Positions 43,281 through 52,355 are shown, numbered from the stretch's first letter. The stretch: 64,000 nt of DNA from Streptomyces tauricus (GCF_014650955.1 NZ_BMVY01000013.1:62001-126000), one strand, 5' to 3'. Made by a program: numbers and translations. Notes: generated by a model not told the origin, from the sequence alone.

Positions 43281-44869
43281 CGGGGAACCATCAGACGCTG
43301 GCCCTGCTGCTCTTCAGCGTGTTCGTCGCGATCACTCTCGGGATCACGACCTGGGTGAGCCGTCACCGGCATGGTTCGGCGGAGGAGTTCTACGCGGGCG
43401 GCCGGCTCTTCTCACCGATGGAGAATGGTTTTGCCATCGCGGGCGACTACATGTCCGCCGCCTCCTTCCTCGGTATCTCCGGGCTGATCGCGCTCTTCGG
43501 CTACGACGGGCTGCTGTACTCGGTGGGCTTCCTCGTGGCCTGGCTGGTCGTCCTCTTCCTCGTCGCCGAACTGGTGCGCAACTGCGGACGGTTCACGCTC
43601 GCCGATGTCGTCGCCGCACGGATGAGTGAGCGACCGGTGCGCATCGCGGCGGGAACGTCCTCGGTGACCGTGTCGGTTCTGTATCTGGTCGCCCAGATGG
43701 TGGGGGCGGGCAGCCTGGTCGCGCTGCTCCTGGGAGGCACGAGCGACGCGGCACAGACCTGGACGGTCATCGGGGTCGGTGCCCTCATGGTCGTGTACGT
43801 GTCGTTCGGCGGGATGCGGGCCACCACATGGATCCAGATCGTCAAGGCCGTCCTGCTCATGGGCGGGGCGATCGCGTTGACCGTGCTCGTCCTGGTGCGG
43901 TTCCACGGGGACTTCGACCAGTTGCTGCGTACGGCGGCGGAGCGCAGCGGGCACGGGAAGTCGTTCCTGGCGCCGGGCCTGAAGTACGGCGGGGACTGGA
44001 CGGCGCGCCTCGACTTCATCAGCCTGGGACTGGCTCTGGTGCTCGGCACAGCGGGCCTTCCGCACATCCTGTCGCGCTTCTACACCGTGCCGACCGCCCG
44101 TGCCGCCCGCCGTTCGGTCGTCTGGTCGATCGGGTTGATCGGCGGATTCTACCTGATGACGATCGTGCTGGGGTTCGGCGCGGCGGCGATCGTCGGCCCC
44201 GATGCCGTACGCGGGTCGAACGCGGCCGGGAACACGGCGGTTCCGCTGCTGGCGCTCGATCTGGGCGGTGGGGCCTCGTCCACGGGAGGAACGGTTCTTT
44301 TTGCGATCGTCGCCGCGATCGCCTTCGCCACGATCCTCGCGGTGGTCGCAGGAATCACGCTCGCCTCCTCGGCCTCCGTGGCCCACGACCTCTACGCGTC
44401 GCTGCGGCGACGGCGCGCCAAGCCGCGTAGCGAGGTGGCCGTGGCCCGGGCCGCAGCGGTCGGGGTCGGTGTCGTGGCCATCGGGCTCGGCCTGCTCGCG
44501 CGCGACCTCAATGTGGCGTTCCTGGTGGGACTCGCCTTCGCGGTCGCCGCGTCGGCGAACCTGCCCGTCCTGCTGTACTCGCTGTTCTGGCGGAACTTCA
44601 CGACACGCGGCGCCGTGTGGTCCGTGTACGGGGGCCTGCTGCCGGCCCTGGTGCTCGTGGTGCTGTCGCCCGTGGTGTCGGGCAGTCCCGGTTCGCTGTT
44701 CCCGGGCGTCGACCTGCAGTACTTCCCGCTGGACAATCCGGGTCTGGTGTCCATCCCGATGGGCTTCCTCGCGGGCTGGCTGGGCACTGTCACGTCCACG
44801 GAGGCGCCGGACGAGGCCAAACACGCGGAGACGGAGGTGCGGGCGCTCACAGGGGCGGGGGCGGTCTGA
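43277..44869 (+). CDS. Sodium:solute symporter (ActP/MctP-like)
   Basis: 530 aa, about 13 membrane helices. SSF-family landmarks are EEFYAGGRLFSPMENGFAIAGDYMSAASFLGISG, RFTLADVVAARM and GLPHILSRFYTV. It probably takes up acetate or a related monocarboxylate with Na+ or H+. It is coupled to DUF485 and faces the convergent CitA/CitB-type two-component genes, which plausibly control it. Acetate versus pyruvate, lactate or propionate cannot be told from sequence. Confidence 0.9.
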   Translation: MTGNHQTLALLLFSVFVAITLGITTWVSRHRHGSAEEFYAGGRLFSPMENGFAIAGDYMSAASFLGISGLIALFGYDGLLYSVGFLVAWLVVLFLVAELVRNCGRFTLADVVAARMSERPVRIAAGTSSVTVSVLYLVAQMVGAGSLVALLLGGTSDAAQTWTVIGVGALMVVYVSFGGMRATTWIQIVKAVLLMGGAIALTVLVLVRFHGDFDQLLRTAAERSGHGKSFLAPGLKYGGDWTARLDFISLGLALVLGTAGLPHILSRFYTVPTARAARRSVVWSIGLIGGFYLMTIVLGFGAAAIVGPDAVRGSNAAGNTAVPLLALDLGGGASSTGGTVLFAIVAAIAFATILAVVAGITLASSASVAHDLYASLRRRRAKPRSEVAVARAAAVGVGVVAIGLGLLARDLNVAFLVGLAFAVAASANLPVLLYSLFWRNFTTRGAVWSVYGGLLPALVLVVLSPVVSGSPGSLFPGVDLQYFPLDNPGLVSIPMGFLAGWLGTVTSTEAPDEAKHAETEVRALTGAGAV

Positions 44870-44894
44870 GACAGGCGCTCTCGCGGGTCCTCCG

Positions 44895-45575
44895 TCAGGG
44901 GCGGGTCGCCCAGACATAGCGGTGTTCGGGGCGGCCCGCGTCACCGTACTTCAGGCTCAGGGTGGCCCGGCCGGTGCGCTCCAGAAGCTTCAGATAGCGC
45001 TGGGCGGTCTGCCGGCTGAGGCCGGTCCGCTCGGCGATCTCCTGGGCGGACAGGGGGCTTTCCGCGTTCACCAGGGCTTGGCGCACCGCCTCCGCGGTGG
45101 TGGGGGAATGCCCCTTGGGCAGGTCCGGTTCCGTGCCCGTGGAGAGGGCGCCGAAGATCCGGTCGACCTCGGCCTGTTCGGCCTCGCCGCCGCCGTCGAG
45201 GGTGCGACGCAGGTCCGCGTACGCCTCAAGTTTCGCGCGGAGCCCGGCGAAGGCGAACGGTTTCACCAGGTACTGCAGGGCGCCGTGCCGCATCGCCGCC
45301 TGGACCGTGGTGACGTCACGCGCCGCGGTCACCATGATCACGTCGGCCTGGAGGCCCCGCCGCCGCATCTCCTGGACGACCGCGAGACCGGTCTCGTCGG
45401 GCAGGTAGTGGTCGAGCAGCACCAGGTCCAGCTGGGGCAGCACCTCCATCTCCCGCAGGGCCTCCGCCGCGGTGTGCGCCTCGGCCGCGACATGGAAACC
45501 CGGGACCTTCTCCACGTAGGCGGCGTTGACCCGAGCGACCCGGACATCGTCGTCCACGACCAGTACCTCGATCAT
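44895..45575 (-). CDS. CitB/DcuR-family response regulator
   Basis: 226 aa. The receiver has the acidic pair VVDDD, the phospho-Asp in LVLLDHYLPD, Thr in MVTAARD and Lys in LVKPF. The C-terminal winged HTH (SPLSAQEIAERTGLSRQTAQRYLKLLERTG) is the CitT/DpiA type that regulates di- and tricarboxylate use. Its ATG overlaps the kinase stop (ATGA), so the two are translationally coupled. It is convergent with the symporter gene, 25 bases away. Confidence 0.93.
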   Translation of the reverse strand: MIEVLVVDDDVRVARVNAAYVEKVPGFHVAAEAHTAAEALREMEVLPQLDLVLLDHYLPDETGLAVVQEMRRRGLQADVIMVTAARDVTTVQAAMRHGALQYLVKPFAFAGLRAKLEAYADLRRTLDGGGEAEQAEVDRIFGALSTGTEPDLPKGHSPTTAEAVRQALVNAESPLSAQEIAERTGLSRQTAQRYLKLLERTGRATLSLKYGDAGRPEHRYVWATRP

Positions 45576-47263
45576 CGTGGCTCCTCCTTGGTGGTCGTGG
45601 CGGATATCTCCCGTGCGGGGCCGGGTTCCGGCGGCGAGGTGAGTGCCGGTTCCGCGAGGGCTTCCGGCAGCACGATCGTGAATTCCGCACCCCCGGCCTC
45701 CGCCTGCGCGACCTGTGCGCTGCCACCTTGCCGTTCGGCGAGCCGGCGCACCAGCGACAGCCCGATCCCGCGCCCTCGGTGGGCCGGCGGTTCCTTGGTG
45801 GACCAGCCGTCCGTGAAGATCAACTCATGGTGTCCGGCGGGGATCCCCGGCCCGGTGTCCCGCACCCTGAGCACGGCCGTACGCCCTTCCGCGCGCAATT
45901 CGACCTCCACGCGCGCGTGCGGGGCGCCCGCGACGGCGTCGAGCGCGTTGTCGACGAGGTTCCCGACGATCGTGACCAGTCCCCGGGGGTCGACCAGCCG
46001 GTCGGGGAACAGCGTGCTGTCGGAGACCGTCAGGGCCACGGCGCGCTCCGCCGCGACGGTGGCCTTGCCCACCAGGAGGGCGGCGAGCAGCGGGTCGTGG
46101 ATCCTCTCGGTGATCTGTTCCGCGGTGGCCCTGTGGTCGCCGACCACCTCGCCGACGAACTCCACGGCGTCGTCGAACATCTCCAGCTCCAGCAGACCGA
46201 GCAGTGTGTGCATCCGGTTGGCGTGCTCGTGGTCCTGGGCGCGCAGGGCGTCGATCAGACCGCGGGTGGAGTCGAGCTCGCGGCCCAACTGCTCCAGCTC
46301 CGTACGGTCCCGCAGCGTGGCGACCGCGCCGCCGTCGTCGGTGGGCATGCGGTTGGCGACCAGGACCCGTTGTCCGCGGACGGTGAGCAGATCGGTTCCG
46401 CCGACGGTCCCGGCCAGCACATCGGTCGTACGTCCCTCACCGAGCGCCGTACCGAGAGGCTGCCCCACGGCTTCGTCGCCCAGGCCCAGCAGCCGCCGGG
46501 CCTCGTCGTTGAGCAGCCGGATCCTGCCCTCGCGATCCAGCGCGACGACGCCCTCCCTGATGCCGTGCAGCATGGCCTCACGTTCCGCCAGGAGTCCGGC
46601 GATGTCCGAGAAGGCCAGGTCACGGGTCTGCCGCTGGACCCGCCGTGAGATCAGGTAGGCGGCCAGCGCGCCCACGGCCAGCGCTCCGCCCGCGTAGGCG
46701 AAGAGCCCCGGGATGGCGTGGATCAGACGGGCCCGCACACTGTCGTACTCGATACCGACCGAGACCGCGCCGACGATGTCACCGCCGGCATCGCGCAGCG
46801 GCACCTTGCCGCGTGCCGAGCGGCCCAGTGTGCCGTCGTCGATCTGCATGACCTCACGGCCGGCCAGCGCCTGCTGCGGGTCGGTGGAGACGCGTCCCCC
46901 GATCTCGGCGGGATTGGTGTGAGACCAGCGCACCCCGTGCATGTCCATGACCACGACATACTCGGCCCCGCTCGCCTCGCGGATCCGCTCCGCCTCGGCC
47001 TGGACGGGCCCGTCCGCCGAGGGGCGCGTCGACGTCAGCTCGTCGGCGAGCTGTGGCTGTGCCGCCGTGGTCTGCGCGATCGCGAGCGCGCGACGCATCG
47101 CCTGGTCGTCCAGCTGGTCACTGAGGGGGGCCAGGAACAGACCCGTGGCGAGTACGGCGACTCCGGCGGCGATCGCCACCTGCATCAGCAGCACCTGCGA
47201 GAACATCCGCCTCGGCATGCCGAGGCGGAGTCGTCGGGCAGGGGGAGTTCGGCTCATACCCAT
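45572..47263 (-). CDS. CitA/DcuS-family sensor histidine kinase
   Basis: 563 aa. The N-terminal helix is QVLLMQVAIAAGVAVLATGLFL; a periplasmic PAS-like sensor follows (GAEYVVVMDMHGVRWSHTNPAEIGGRVSTD), then a second helix near residue 185, a cytoplasmic PAS and the kinase core: phospho-His in RAQDHEHANRMHTLLGL, N box NLVDNALDAV and G boxes DTGPGIP and GRGIGLSLV. This family senses citrate, fumarate, malate or related acids. There is no ribosome site; TACCGT lies 7 nt before the Met at 47257, so it may be leaderless with that start. Confidence 0.93.
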   Translation of the reverse strand: MGMSRTPPARRLRLGMPRRMFSQVLLMQVAIAAGVAVLATGLFLAPLSDQLDDQAMRRALAIAQTTAAQPQLADELTSTRPSADGPVQAEAERIREASGAEYVVVMDMHGVRWSHTNPAEIGGRVSTDPQQALAGREVMQIDDGTLGRSARGKVPLRDAGGDIVGAVSVGIEYDSVRARLIHAIPGLFAYAGGALAVGALAAYLISRRVQRQTRDLAFSDIAGLLAEREAMLHGIREGVVALDREGRIRLLNDEARRLLGLGDEAVGQPLGTALGEGRTTDVLAGTVGGTDLLTVRGQRVLVANRMPTDDGGAVATLRDRTELEQLGRELDSTRGLIDALRAQDHEHANRMHTLLGLLELEMFDDAVEFVGEVVGDHRATAEQITERIHDPLLAALLVGKATVAAERAVALTVSDSTLFPDRLVDPRGLVTIVGNLVDNALDAVAGAPHARVEVELRAEGRTAVLRVRDTGPGIPAGHHELIFTDGWSTKEPPAHRGRGIGLSLVRRLAERQGGSAQVAQAEAGGAEFTIVLPEALAEPALTSPPEPGPAREISATTTKEEPR

Positions 47264-47370
47264 GACGGTACGGGGAACGGCGGGCGGGCCGGGCAGTGGA
47301 CGAAGTGGCGTGGATCTCGTTCGGATGCCCTGGTCAGCGGGTCGCCGAACAAAGTCAGCAAGGTCAGTAG

Positions 47371-47398
47371 GTAGGTCGTAGGTCGTAGGTCGTAGGTC
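47371..47398. repeat. GTAGGTC x4 tandem repeat
   Basis: Four perfect 7-bp units between the sensor kinase start and the end of the sucrase/ferredoxin gene. It lies in the probable promoter region of the kinase gene. Confidence 0.85.
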
Positions 47399-47404
47399 AG
47401 CGGG

Positions 47405-48355
47405 TCAGCGGCGCGCGGCGCTTGCGGCGGTCGTACGCGACAGCTCACGCACCACCGTCACGTCCATGCGGGCCGGCGAACCGAGAGCTGAACCGCAGCT
47501 CTGCGCACGGGGCGGCGACGAAGCGCCCTGGGTGACCGCGACGAGCCAGTGGCGGCCGTCGGTATGGGCGATGGTCACCTCCCAGTGAGGCGCCTCGCCC
47601 TCGGTACGGACCACACTCAGCGCGCCCGCAGTGTCCTCGCGCACCGCCGTACGCACGGCCAGTTCGGCAGCCTGGCCGGGGCGTTCCCAGGCGGAGCTGC
47701 CACGGCACCCCTCCGTGACGACACGCCCTTCGCGCACGCCCTGGAGGACCTCCTTCACGGCATGGGCCTCGGCGCGCCCGTAGGCGTAACCGAACGGCAG
47801 GACGAGGAGGGTGGGGGAGAAGCGGTGGCCTCCCAGGTGCGTGACCTCCCACGCTCCCGCCACTCCGGAGGCCGCGAGTTCGGCGGCGAGGGGGCGGCCG
47901 AGCAGGGCGCAGCACCGGTCGCGCTTGCCGTTGGTGCACACCAGGGCGAGTGGGTCACCGGTGTGGGGGCGGGCGTCGAGCGCGGTGTCGAAGGTGCCGG
48001 ACAGGCCCCTGCCCAGCTCGGCGAAATCAAGTGTGAGCAGCTGTTCGGGGTCCGAGGTGGTGGCGCTGTGCAGCCATACGTTTCCCGGAGTGGTGTGGGC
48101 CGCGTACACCTGGCGCTCGGCGGCCTGGTGACAGTCCGCGTGGCGTCCCGGGCGGCGGATCAGGGCGATGCGTACACCGGTGTCCTCGGCGGCCCGCTCC
48201 AGGGCCCGGCCCAGTACGGGATCCAGGTGGCTCGATGTCAGCGCTTCGGCGCCCCAGGGGCCGGGCTGTTCGACCAGCAGCCATGTCCGCGCCGTGGCGG
48301 CGGTCCCCGCGAGCGGTTCCTCCAGGTCCTGTGAGACCTTCGCGCACGTACTCAC
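47405..48355 (-). CDS. Sucrase/ferredoxin-like (thioredoxin-fold) protein, iron-regulated
   Basis: 316 aa from GTG at 48355. Family motifs are LALVCTNGKRDRCCALLGRPLA (the Cys cluster suits a 2Fe-2S site) and HLGGHRFSPTLLVLPFGYAYGR. In actinobacteria such proteins are thought to be ferredoxin-like reductants; involvement in iron release from siderophores is my inference from the iron box covering the bases just before the start codon. There is no conventional ribosome site, so translation may be leaderless or start further in. Confidence 0.85.
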   Translation of the reverse strand: MSTCAKVSQDLEEPLAGTAATARTWLLVEQPGPWGAEALTSSHLDPVLGRALERAAEDTGVRIALIRRPGRHADCHQAAERQVYAAHTTPGNVWLHSATTSDPEQLLTLDFAELGRGLSGTFDTALDARPHTGDPLALVCTNGKRDRCCALLGRPLAAELAASGVAGAWEVTHLGGHRFSPTLLVLPFGYAYGRAEAHAVKEVLQGVREGRVVTEGCRGSSAWERPGQAAELAVRTAVREDTAGALSVVRTEGEAPHWEVTIAHTDGRHWLVAVTQGASSPPRAQSCGSALGSPARMDVTVVRELSRTTAASAARR

Positions 48356-48374
48356 AGAGGTGAGCCTAACCTGA
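48356..48374 (-). promoter_or_regulatory. Iron box (DmdR1/IdeR-type operator)
   Basis: On the minus strand TCAGGTTAGGCTCACCTCT matches TTAGGTTAGGCTCACCTAA at 16 of 19 positions, including the whole core. It abuts the start codon of the sucrase/ferredoxin-like gene. Iron-loaded DmdR1 would block it. Confidence 0.85.
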
Positions 48375-48407
48375 CTTGGCTCCTGGCGACCTGTGGGGCC
48401 GTTGGTG

Positions 48408-49673
48408 TCACTGCTCCGGAAGTGGCTGAGGTGGCCGTTCTCCTACGTAGTGCCCGCTCGGGCGCATACGCAGCGGTGCCTCGCCGTACTCCTCCAGGGT
48501 GTGGGCGATCCAGCCGGCGGTCCGGGCCACCGCGAAGATCGTCTCACCCGCCGAGGAGGACATGCCGGACGAGGCCGTGAGGACGGCGAGGGCCAGGTCG
48601 ACGTTGGCGTGCAGCGGGACGTGGCGAGCCGTCGTGGCGACGACGTCGTGGGCCGCGGCGAGCGCCGGCGCGGCGTCGGGGATGCCCTCCAGGAGGGCGA
48701 ACAGCGCCCGCGCGCGGGGGTCCTCGCCCGGGTAGAGACGGTGACCGAGGCCCGGGACGCGGCGCCCCGCGCGCAGCTCGTCGGCGATCACGGGCGCCGC
48801 CGTGCCGTGGTCGAGGACATCGAGGAGCATGCGGTGTGCCAGGCCGCTGGCCGCTCCGTGGAGGGGGCCTTCGAGTACGCCGAGGCCGGCTGAGACAGCG
48901 GCGTACGGGTGGGCGCGGGCCGAGGCCGCCACCCGGACCGCCAGGGTCGAGGCGGCCAGGTCGTGGTCGACGAGCAGCGCGAGGGCCGTGTCCAGGGCCC
49001 GCAGGAATGCTTCCGAGGCGTCGCGTCCGCTGAGCCGGACCCACAGACGGTGGGCCAGTGGGCCGTCGGCCGGCTGATCGTGCCTTTTGGGCGGCAGGGC
49101 GGCGACGAGTGTGGGGATCAGGGTGCGGGCCGTGCCCAGCACGGACTGCTCGGAAAGGTCGAAGCGCAGGGGGTCGGCCGCCGCCGCGGCGATGGCGGCC
49201 ACGCGGAGCCGGTCGGTGGGGCCCGTGTGCTCGGGCAGTGAGTCGACGGCGCGGCGGGCCACCGCGACGGAGGCCTCGGGTGCCGTGAAGGTGGCGCCAG
49301 GGCGCAGCACGCCTGTCCAGAGCCACTCCGCGACCTCTTCGTACGAGTGGCGTGCGGCGAGCTCGGTCGCGTCGACGCCGCGGAAGTAGTAGCGGTCCTT
49401 CTCGATCAGGGTGATCCGGGTGCGGACGGAAAGTGCGCCCGCGGTCGGTGCGCTCAGTGCCGGTTCACGCCTGTTGCGGCGTGCGAGGGCTTCCACCTCC
49501 GTGGGGTCGAAGGTGCTGCCACGGCCGCCCGGGTTGCTCCGGCTGCCGAGTCGGCCGCGGCTCACGTACGCGTACACCGTCTCCGGCTTCACGCCGAGGA
49601 GCTCGGCGGCTTCCCGGGTGCTGATCCGCCGCCCTTCGCCTTCGTGTGCCGGGGCCGTTTCCTGATCCGTCAT
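48408..49673 (-). CDS. Citrate synthase-like protein with N-terminal DNA-binding HTH
   Basis: 421 aa from ATG at 49673 (TACGGT lies 7 nt upstream, no ribosome site; TTGATT about 19 bases before that could be a -35). Residues 12-65 form an excisionase/MerR-like HTH (ISTREAAELLGVKPETVYAYVSRGRLGSRSNPGGRGSTF). The rest is citrate synthase: ERDRYYFRGVD-like region, EGPLHGAASGLAHRML, GLGHRLYPGEDPRARALF (catalytic His) and HANVDLALAVL. It may be a metabolite-sensing regulator, an enzyme or both. It is divergent from a second citrate synthase. Confidence 0.9.
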   Translation of the reverse strand: MTDQETAPAHEGEGRRISTREAAELLGVKPETVYAYVSRGRLGSRSNPGGRGSTFDPTEVEALARRNRREPALSAPTAGALSVRTRITLIEKDRYYFRGVDATELAARHSYEEVAEWLWTGVLRPGATFTAPEASVAVARRAVDSLPEHTGPTDRLRVAAIAAAAADPLRFDLSEQSVLGTARTLIPTLVAALPPKRHDQPADGPLAHRLWVRLSGRDASEAFLRALDTALALLVDHDLAASTLAVRVAASARAHPYAAVSAGLGVLEGPLHGAASGLAHRMLLDVLDHGTAAPVIADELRAGRRVPGLGHRLYPGEDPRARALFALLEGIPDAAPALAAAHDVVATTARHVPLHANVDLALAVLTASSGMSSSAGETIFAVARTAGWIAHTLEEYGEAPLRMRPSGHYVGERPPQPLPEQ

Positions 49674-49711
49674 GGGCGTCACCGTATCCGTGGGTTCGAG
49701 TGTTGAATCAA

Positions 49712-49747
49712 TCAATATTGACAATGAACAAGTCAAGCATGGACAGT
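49712..49747 (+). promoter_or_regulatory. Operator palindrome and promoter of divergent citrate synthase pair
   Basis: TCAATATTGA (49712-49721) is a perfect palindrome in an AT-rich patch with repeated TTGA/TCAA motifs. TTGACA at 49718-49723 is a perfect -35, with GACAGT 18 bases on (49742-49747). The HTH-citrate synthase is the likely ligand. Confidence 0.5.
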
Positions 49748-49771
49748 CGAATCAAGTTCAGGGAGGCAAGC

Positions 49772-50953
49772 ATGTCGATCAACCGGACCGCGAACGGTCG
49801 GGACGCGAGCGCTTTGGTCGACGTTCCGCGAGGACTCGCGGGCGTCGTCGTCACCGATACCGTGCTGGGTGACGTCAGAGGGGCCGAGGGGTTCTACCAC
49901 TACCGCCAGTACTCGGCCGTGGAACTCGCGAGGAGCCGCGGCTTCGAGGACGTATGGCATCTGCTGATGCACGGTGAACTGCCGGACGCGGCGCAGAGTT
50001 CCGCCTTCGCCGCGCGAACGGTGGAACTGCGGCGGCTGCCCGAGGAGGTGCGGGCGGCACTTCCCGCGATCGCCGCGGCCAGTGGGCGGGCCGGGGCGCT
50101 CGCCGGGATGAGGACGGCGCTGTCCCTGTTCGGCGCGGCGCGCGGCTTCCGGCCGGTGTACGACCTCGACGGCGAGCAGCGCGGGGCGGACGCGCTCGCG
50201 GCGTCGGCGGCCGTGCCGACGCTGTTGACCGCGCTGTACCGGCTCGGGCAGGGCCTTGCTCCCGTCGAGCCGCGCGACGACCTGTCCTACGCCGCCAACT
50301 ACCTGTACATGATGACGGGTTCAGAGCCGGAGCCCGCCCGGGCGCGGGCCGTCGAGCAGTACTTGATCTCAACCATTGATCACGGATTCAATGCGTCAAC
50401 CTTCACGGCCCGGGTGATCGCGTCGACGGGGGCCGACATGACGGCCTGTCTCGGCGGGGCGGTGGGGGCCCTCTCGGGTCCGCTGCACGGCGGGGCCCCG
50501 AGCCGGGCCCTGGACACCCTGGACGCGATCGGGACGCCCGACCGTATCGACTCCTGGATCCGTGAACGGGTGCTGGCGGGGGACCGCATCATGGGCTTCG
50601 GTCATCCCGTCTACCGCACCGAGGATCCGCGCTCGCGTATGCTCCGCGAGATCGCCCAGGGCTTCGGCGGCCCCCTGGTCGACTTCGCCGTCGAGGTCGA
50701 GCGCCAGGTGGAGGCCATTCTGGCGGAGCTCAAGCCGGGTCGTGAGCTGCATACCAACGTGGAGTTCTACGCGGGGGTCGTCATGGAACTCTGCGGCCTC
50801 CCGCGCGAGATGTTCACGCCGACGTTCGCGGCGGCACGCGTGGTCGGCTGGAGCGCGAACATCCTGGAACAGGCGGAGGACCCGAAGATCATCCGGCCGG
50901 CGGCACGGTATGTGGGGCCGGGGGCACCGGTTGTGGTGCCGGCGGCGGCCTGA
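49772..50953 (+). CDS. Citrate/2-methylcitrate synthase
   Basis: 393 aa from ATG at 49772 (GGGAGG upstream). It condenses oxaloacetate with acetyl- or propionyl-CoA. Motifs are GFYHYRQYSAVELA, SGPLHGGAPSRALDTLD, IMGFGHPVYRTEDPRSRMLREIA (catalytic His) and TNVEFYAGVVMELCGLP (catalytic Asp replaced in the usual local context by Glu/Phe-Tyr; not resolvable here). It lacks the HTH of its divergent neighbour, so the pair looks like enzyme plus regulator. Confidence 0.92.
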   Translation: MSINRTANGRDASALVDVPRGLAGVVVTDTVLGDVRGAEGFYHYRQYSAVELARSRGFEDVWHLLMHGELPDAAQSSAFAARTVELRRLPEEVRAALPAIAAASGRAGALAGMRTALSLFGAARGFRPVYDLDGEQRGADALAASAAVPTLLTALYRLGQGLAPVEPRDDLSYAANYLYMMTGSEPEPARARAVEQYLISTIDHGFNASTFTARVIASTGADMTACLGGAVGALSGPLHGGAPSRALDTLDAIGTPDRIDSWIRERVLAGDRIMGFGHPVYRTEDPRSRMLREIAQGFGGPLVDFAVEVERQVEAILAELKPGRELHTNVEFYAGVVMELCGLPREMFTPTFAAARVVGWSANILEQAEDPKIIRPAARYVGPGAPVVVPAAA

Positions 50954-51178
50954 CCGCTTCGGCCGGTGAGGTTCCCGGGTATGGAGGTGTTGCGTGCGCG
51001 TGAGGCCCGGAGAGCCGGTCTGGCGCCGGGCCTTGCGGTGTGTCGTCGGGCAGTGACCGGTTGGTGTGCTGCCCGGTCGGGGCGGCCTTCGGCCCGCACC
51101 GAGGTGGGGTGCGGCGAGGCGAGGCGATGGCTGGCGCGGAGCGAGGCGAGGGTGGACCCGTCTTCCGGCCGCGGGGGC

Positions 51179-51415
51179 TCAGGCGTCGGGGATGTCGGCC
51201 TTGGCCCGGATCAAGGTCTCCCGGCTCACCACGACGATGCGTTCGTAGTCGGCGCGCGCGGCGTCGGCGGGAAGCTCGGTGTCGAGCACCGCAGTGGCCT
51301 CTGTGCCGATGACAGCGAAGTTGCCATCGCTGAGTTCGAAGATGTCGGGGCAGGTCTCGCCGGTCACGCTGCCTCGTTCACGAGGAGACGCGCCGATGCG
51401 ACGCACGATTTTCAA
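51179..51415 (-). CDS. Small hypothetical protein, 78 aa
   Basis: It begins TTG-AAA-ATC (51415) or GTG at 51406. The protein starts KIVRRIGASPRERGSVTGETCPDIFELSDGNFAVIGTEATAVLD and ends RIVVVSRETLIRAKADIPDA. I recall similar short proteins as common in Streptomyces, often near regulators, with unknown function. It lies downstream of the DUF6082 gene on the same strand, with a hairpin between them. Confidence 0.7.
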   Translation of the reverse strand: MKIVRRIGASPRERGSVTGETCPDIFELSDGNFAVIGTEATAVLDTELPADAARADYERIVVVSRETLIRAKADIPDA

Positions 51416-51472
51416 AGGGGATCCCGGTCCTCAGGAGGATAGACAGAAGAGCGGGGCAAATGTAGTCCCTCG

Positions 51473-51498
51473 AGTCCCCGGGGGTGAACCCGGGGACT
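51473..51498. terminator. Hairpin between DUF6082 gene and small gene
   Basis: AGTCCCCGGG (51473-51482) pairs with CCCGGGGACT (51489-51498) across GGTGAA, just after the DUF6082 stop. Confidence 0.75.
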
Positions 51499-51511
51499 AG
51501 CCCAACTGGCT

Positions 51512-52036
51512 CTATTTTGGCGGGGGTTCACCCACTACCCACCACTCCTCCGTGTCTGCTTCGGCCAGATCGCGGACGAGGCCGTCCACCATTTTCCCTA
51601 CGCGAGCCTCCTCGGACGAGTCGTCGAGACTGTCGCGATGATGTCGGGTGGCTTCCCAGTAATCGCGGAACACGCTGCTCTGGCAAAGCACTCGAAGGTG
51701 TCCGTGCAACTCCTGCCAGTTGACGTCTCCGGCGTGGAAGGTGTGCAGGGCGTTCGTGTACAGCGCGTTGGCGAAGAGGTACTGGCGTCGCAGCCTGGGC
51801 CGTTCGGCGGCCGGCGCGGCGCTGAGATCGACGGTGCTCATCACGACGGCCAGTTCCGGATCGTCCATGGCCTTGCTCAGCAACTGGAGGTGCACACGCT
51901 GCTGCTCCACCCGCAGTCTCATCTTGTTGTACTGGCGCTGCTGGAAAGTGAGGACTGCGAGTGTTCCCGCTGTGAACGCGAGTCCCGCCACAGAGGCGGT
52001 GCTCAACCCCCGGATCCCCAAGTTCTGTGTGGCCAT
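51512..52036 (-). CDS. DUF6082 family membrane-anchored protein
   Basis: 174 aa from ATG at 52036 (GGGGG upstream). One N-terminal helix (TASVAGLAFTAGTLAVLTF) is followed by a soluble helical region (RLRVEQQRVHLQLLSKAMDDPELAVVM, RQYLFANALYTNALHTFHAGDVNW, VFRDYWEATRHHRDSLDDSSEEARVG). The domain is Streptomyces-rich and has no known function. Confidence 0.8.
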   Translation of the reverse strand: MATQNLGIRGLSTASVAGLAFTAGTLAVLTFQQRQYNKMRLRVEQQRVHLQLLSKAMDDPELAVVMSTVDLSAAPAAERPRLRRQYLFANALYTNALHTFHAGDVNWQELHGHLRVLCQSSVFRDYWEATRHHRDSLDDSSEEARVGKMVDGLVRDLAEADTEEWWVVGEPPPK

Positions 52037-52355
52037 GTCAACCCCCGAATCAGGCGGCCGTCCGCCGGTCGTCGGTGCGGGTCGACTGATGGGGACCGGC
52101 GAGCGTTGGGCGGCGCTTGCCGTCTCCCAGGGTGCCGAGCGGGTCTGATCGGCTGGGAGGCGGAGAGGCGGCGCACGGAGGTAAGCGCGGGTCGCGCAAC
52201 TCGGCGCCTTGCCCAACGTGTGCCCCGCGAGCGCCGCTAACAATCGTTCACTTCCAGCGCTTTCCGGGGCGGCTCGTATCCTTGGCGGGCATTCGTCCCC
52301 CGTCGAGAGAGCCGGTTTGCGAGCCGGAGTACGCAATTGGTGTGAGAGAGGTCGC
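52037..52355. other. Intergenic region before CobW gene
   Basis: 319 bases between divergent genes. TAACAAT near 52238 could be a -10. I looked for a Zur palindrome and did not find one; no gene is supported. Confidence 0.4.
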
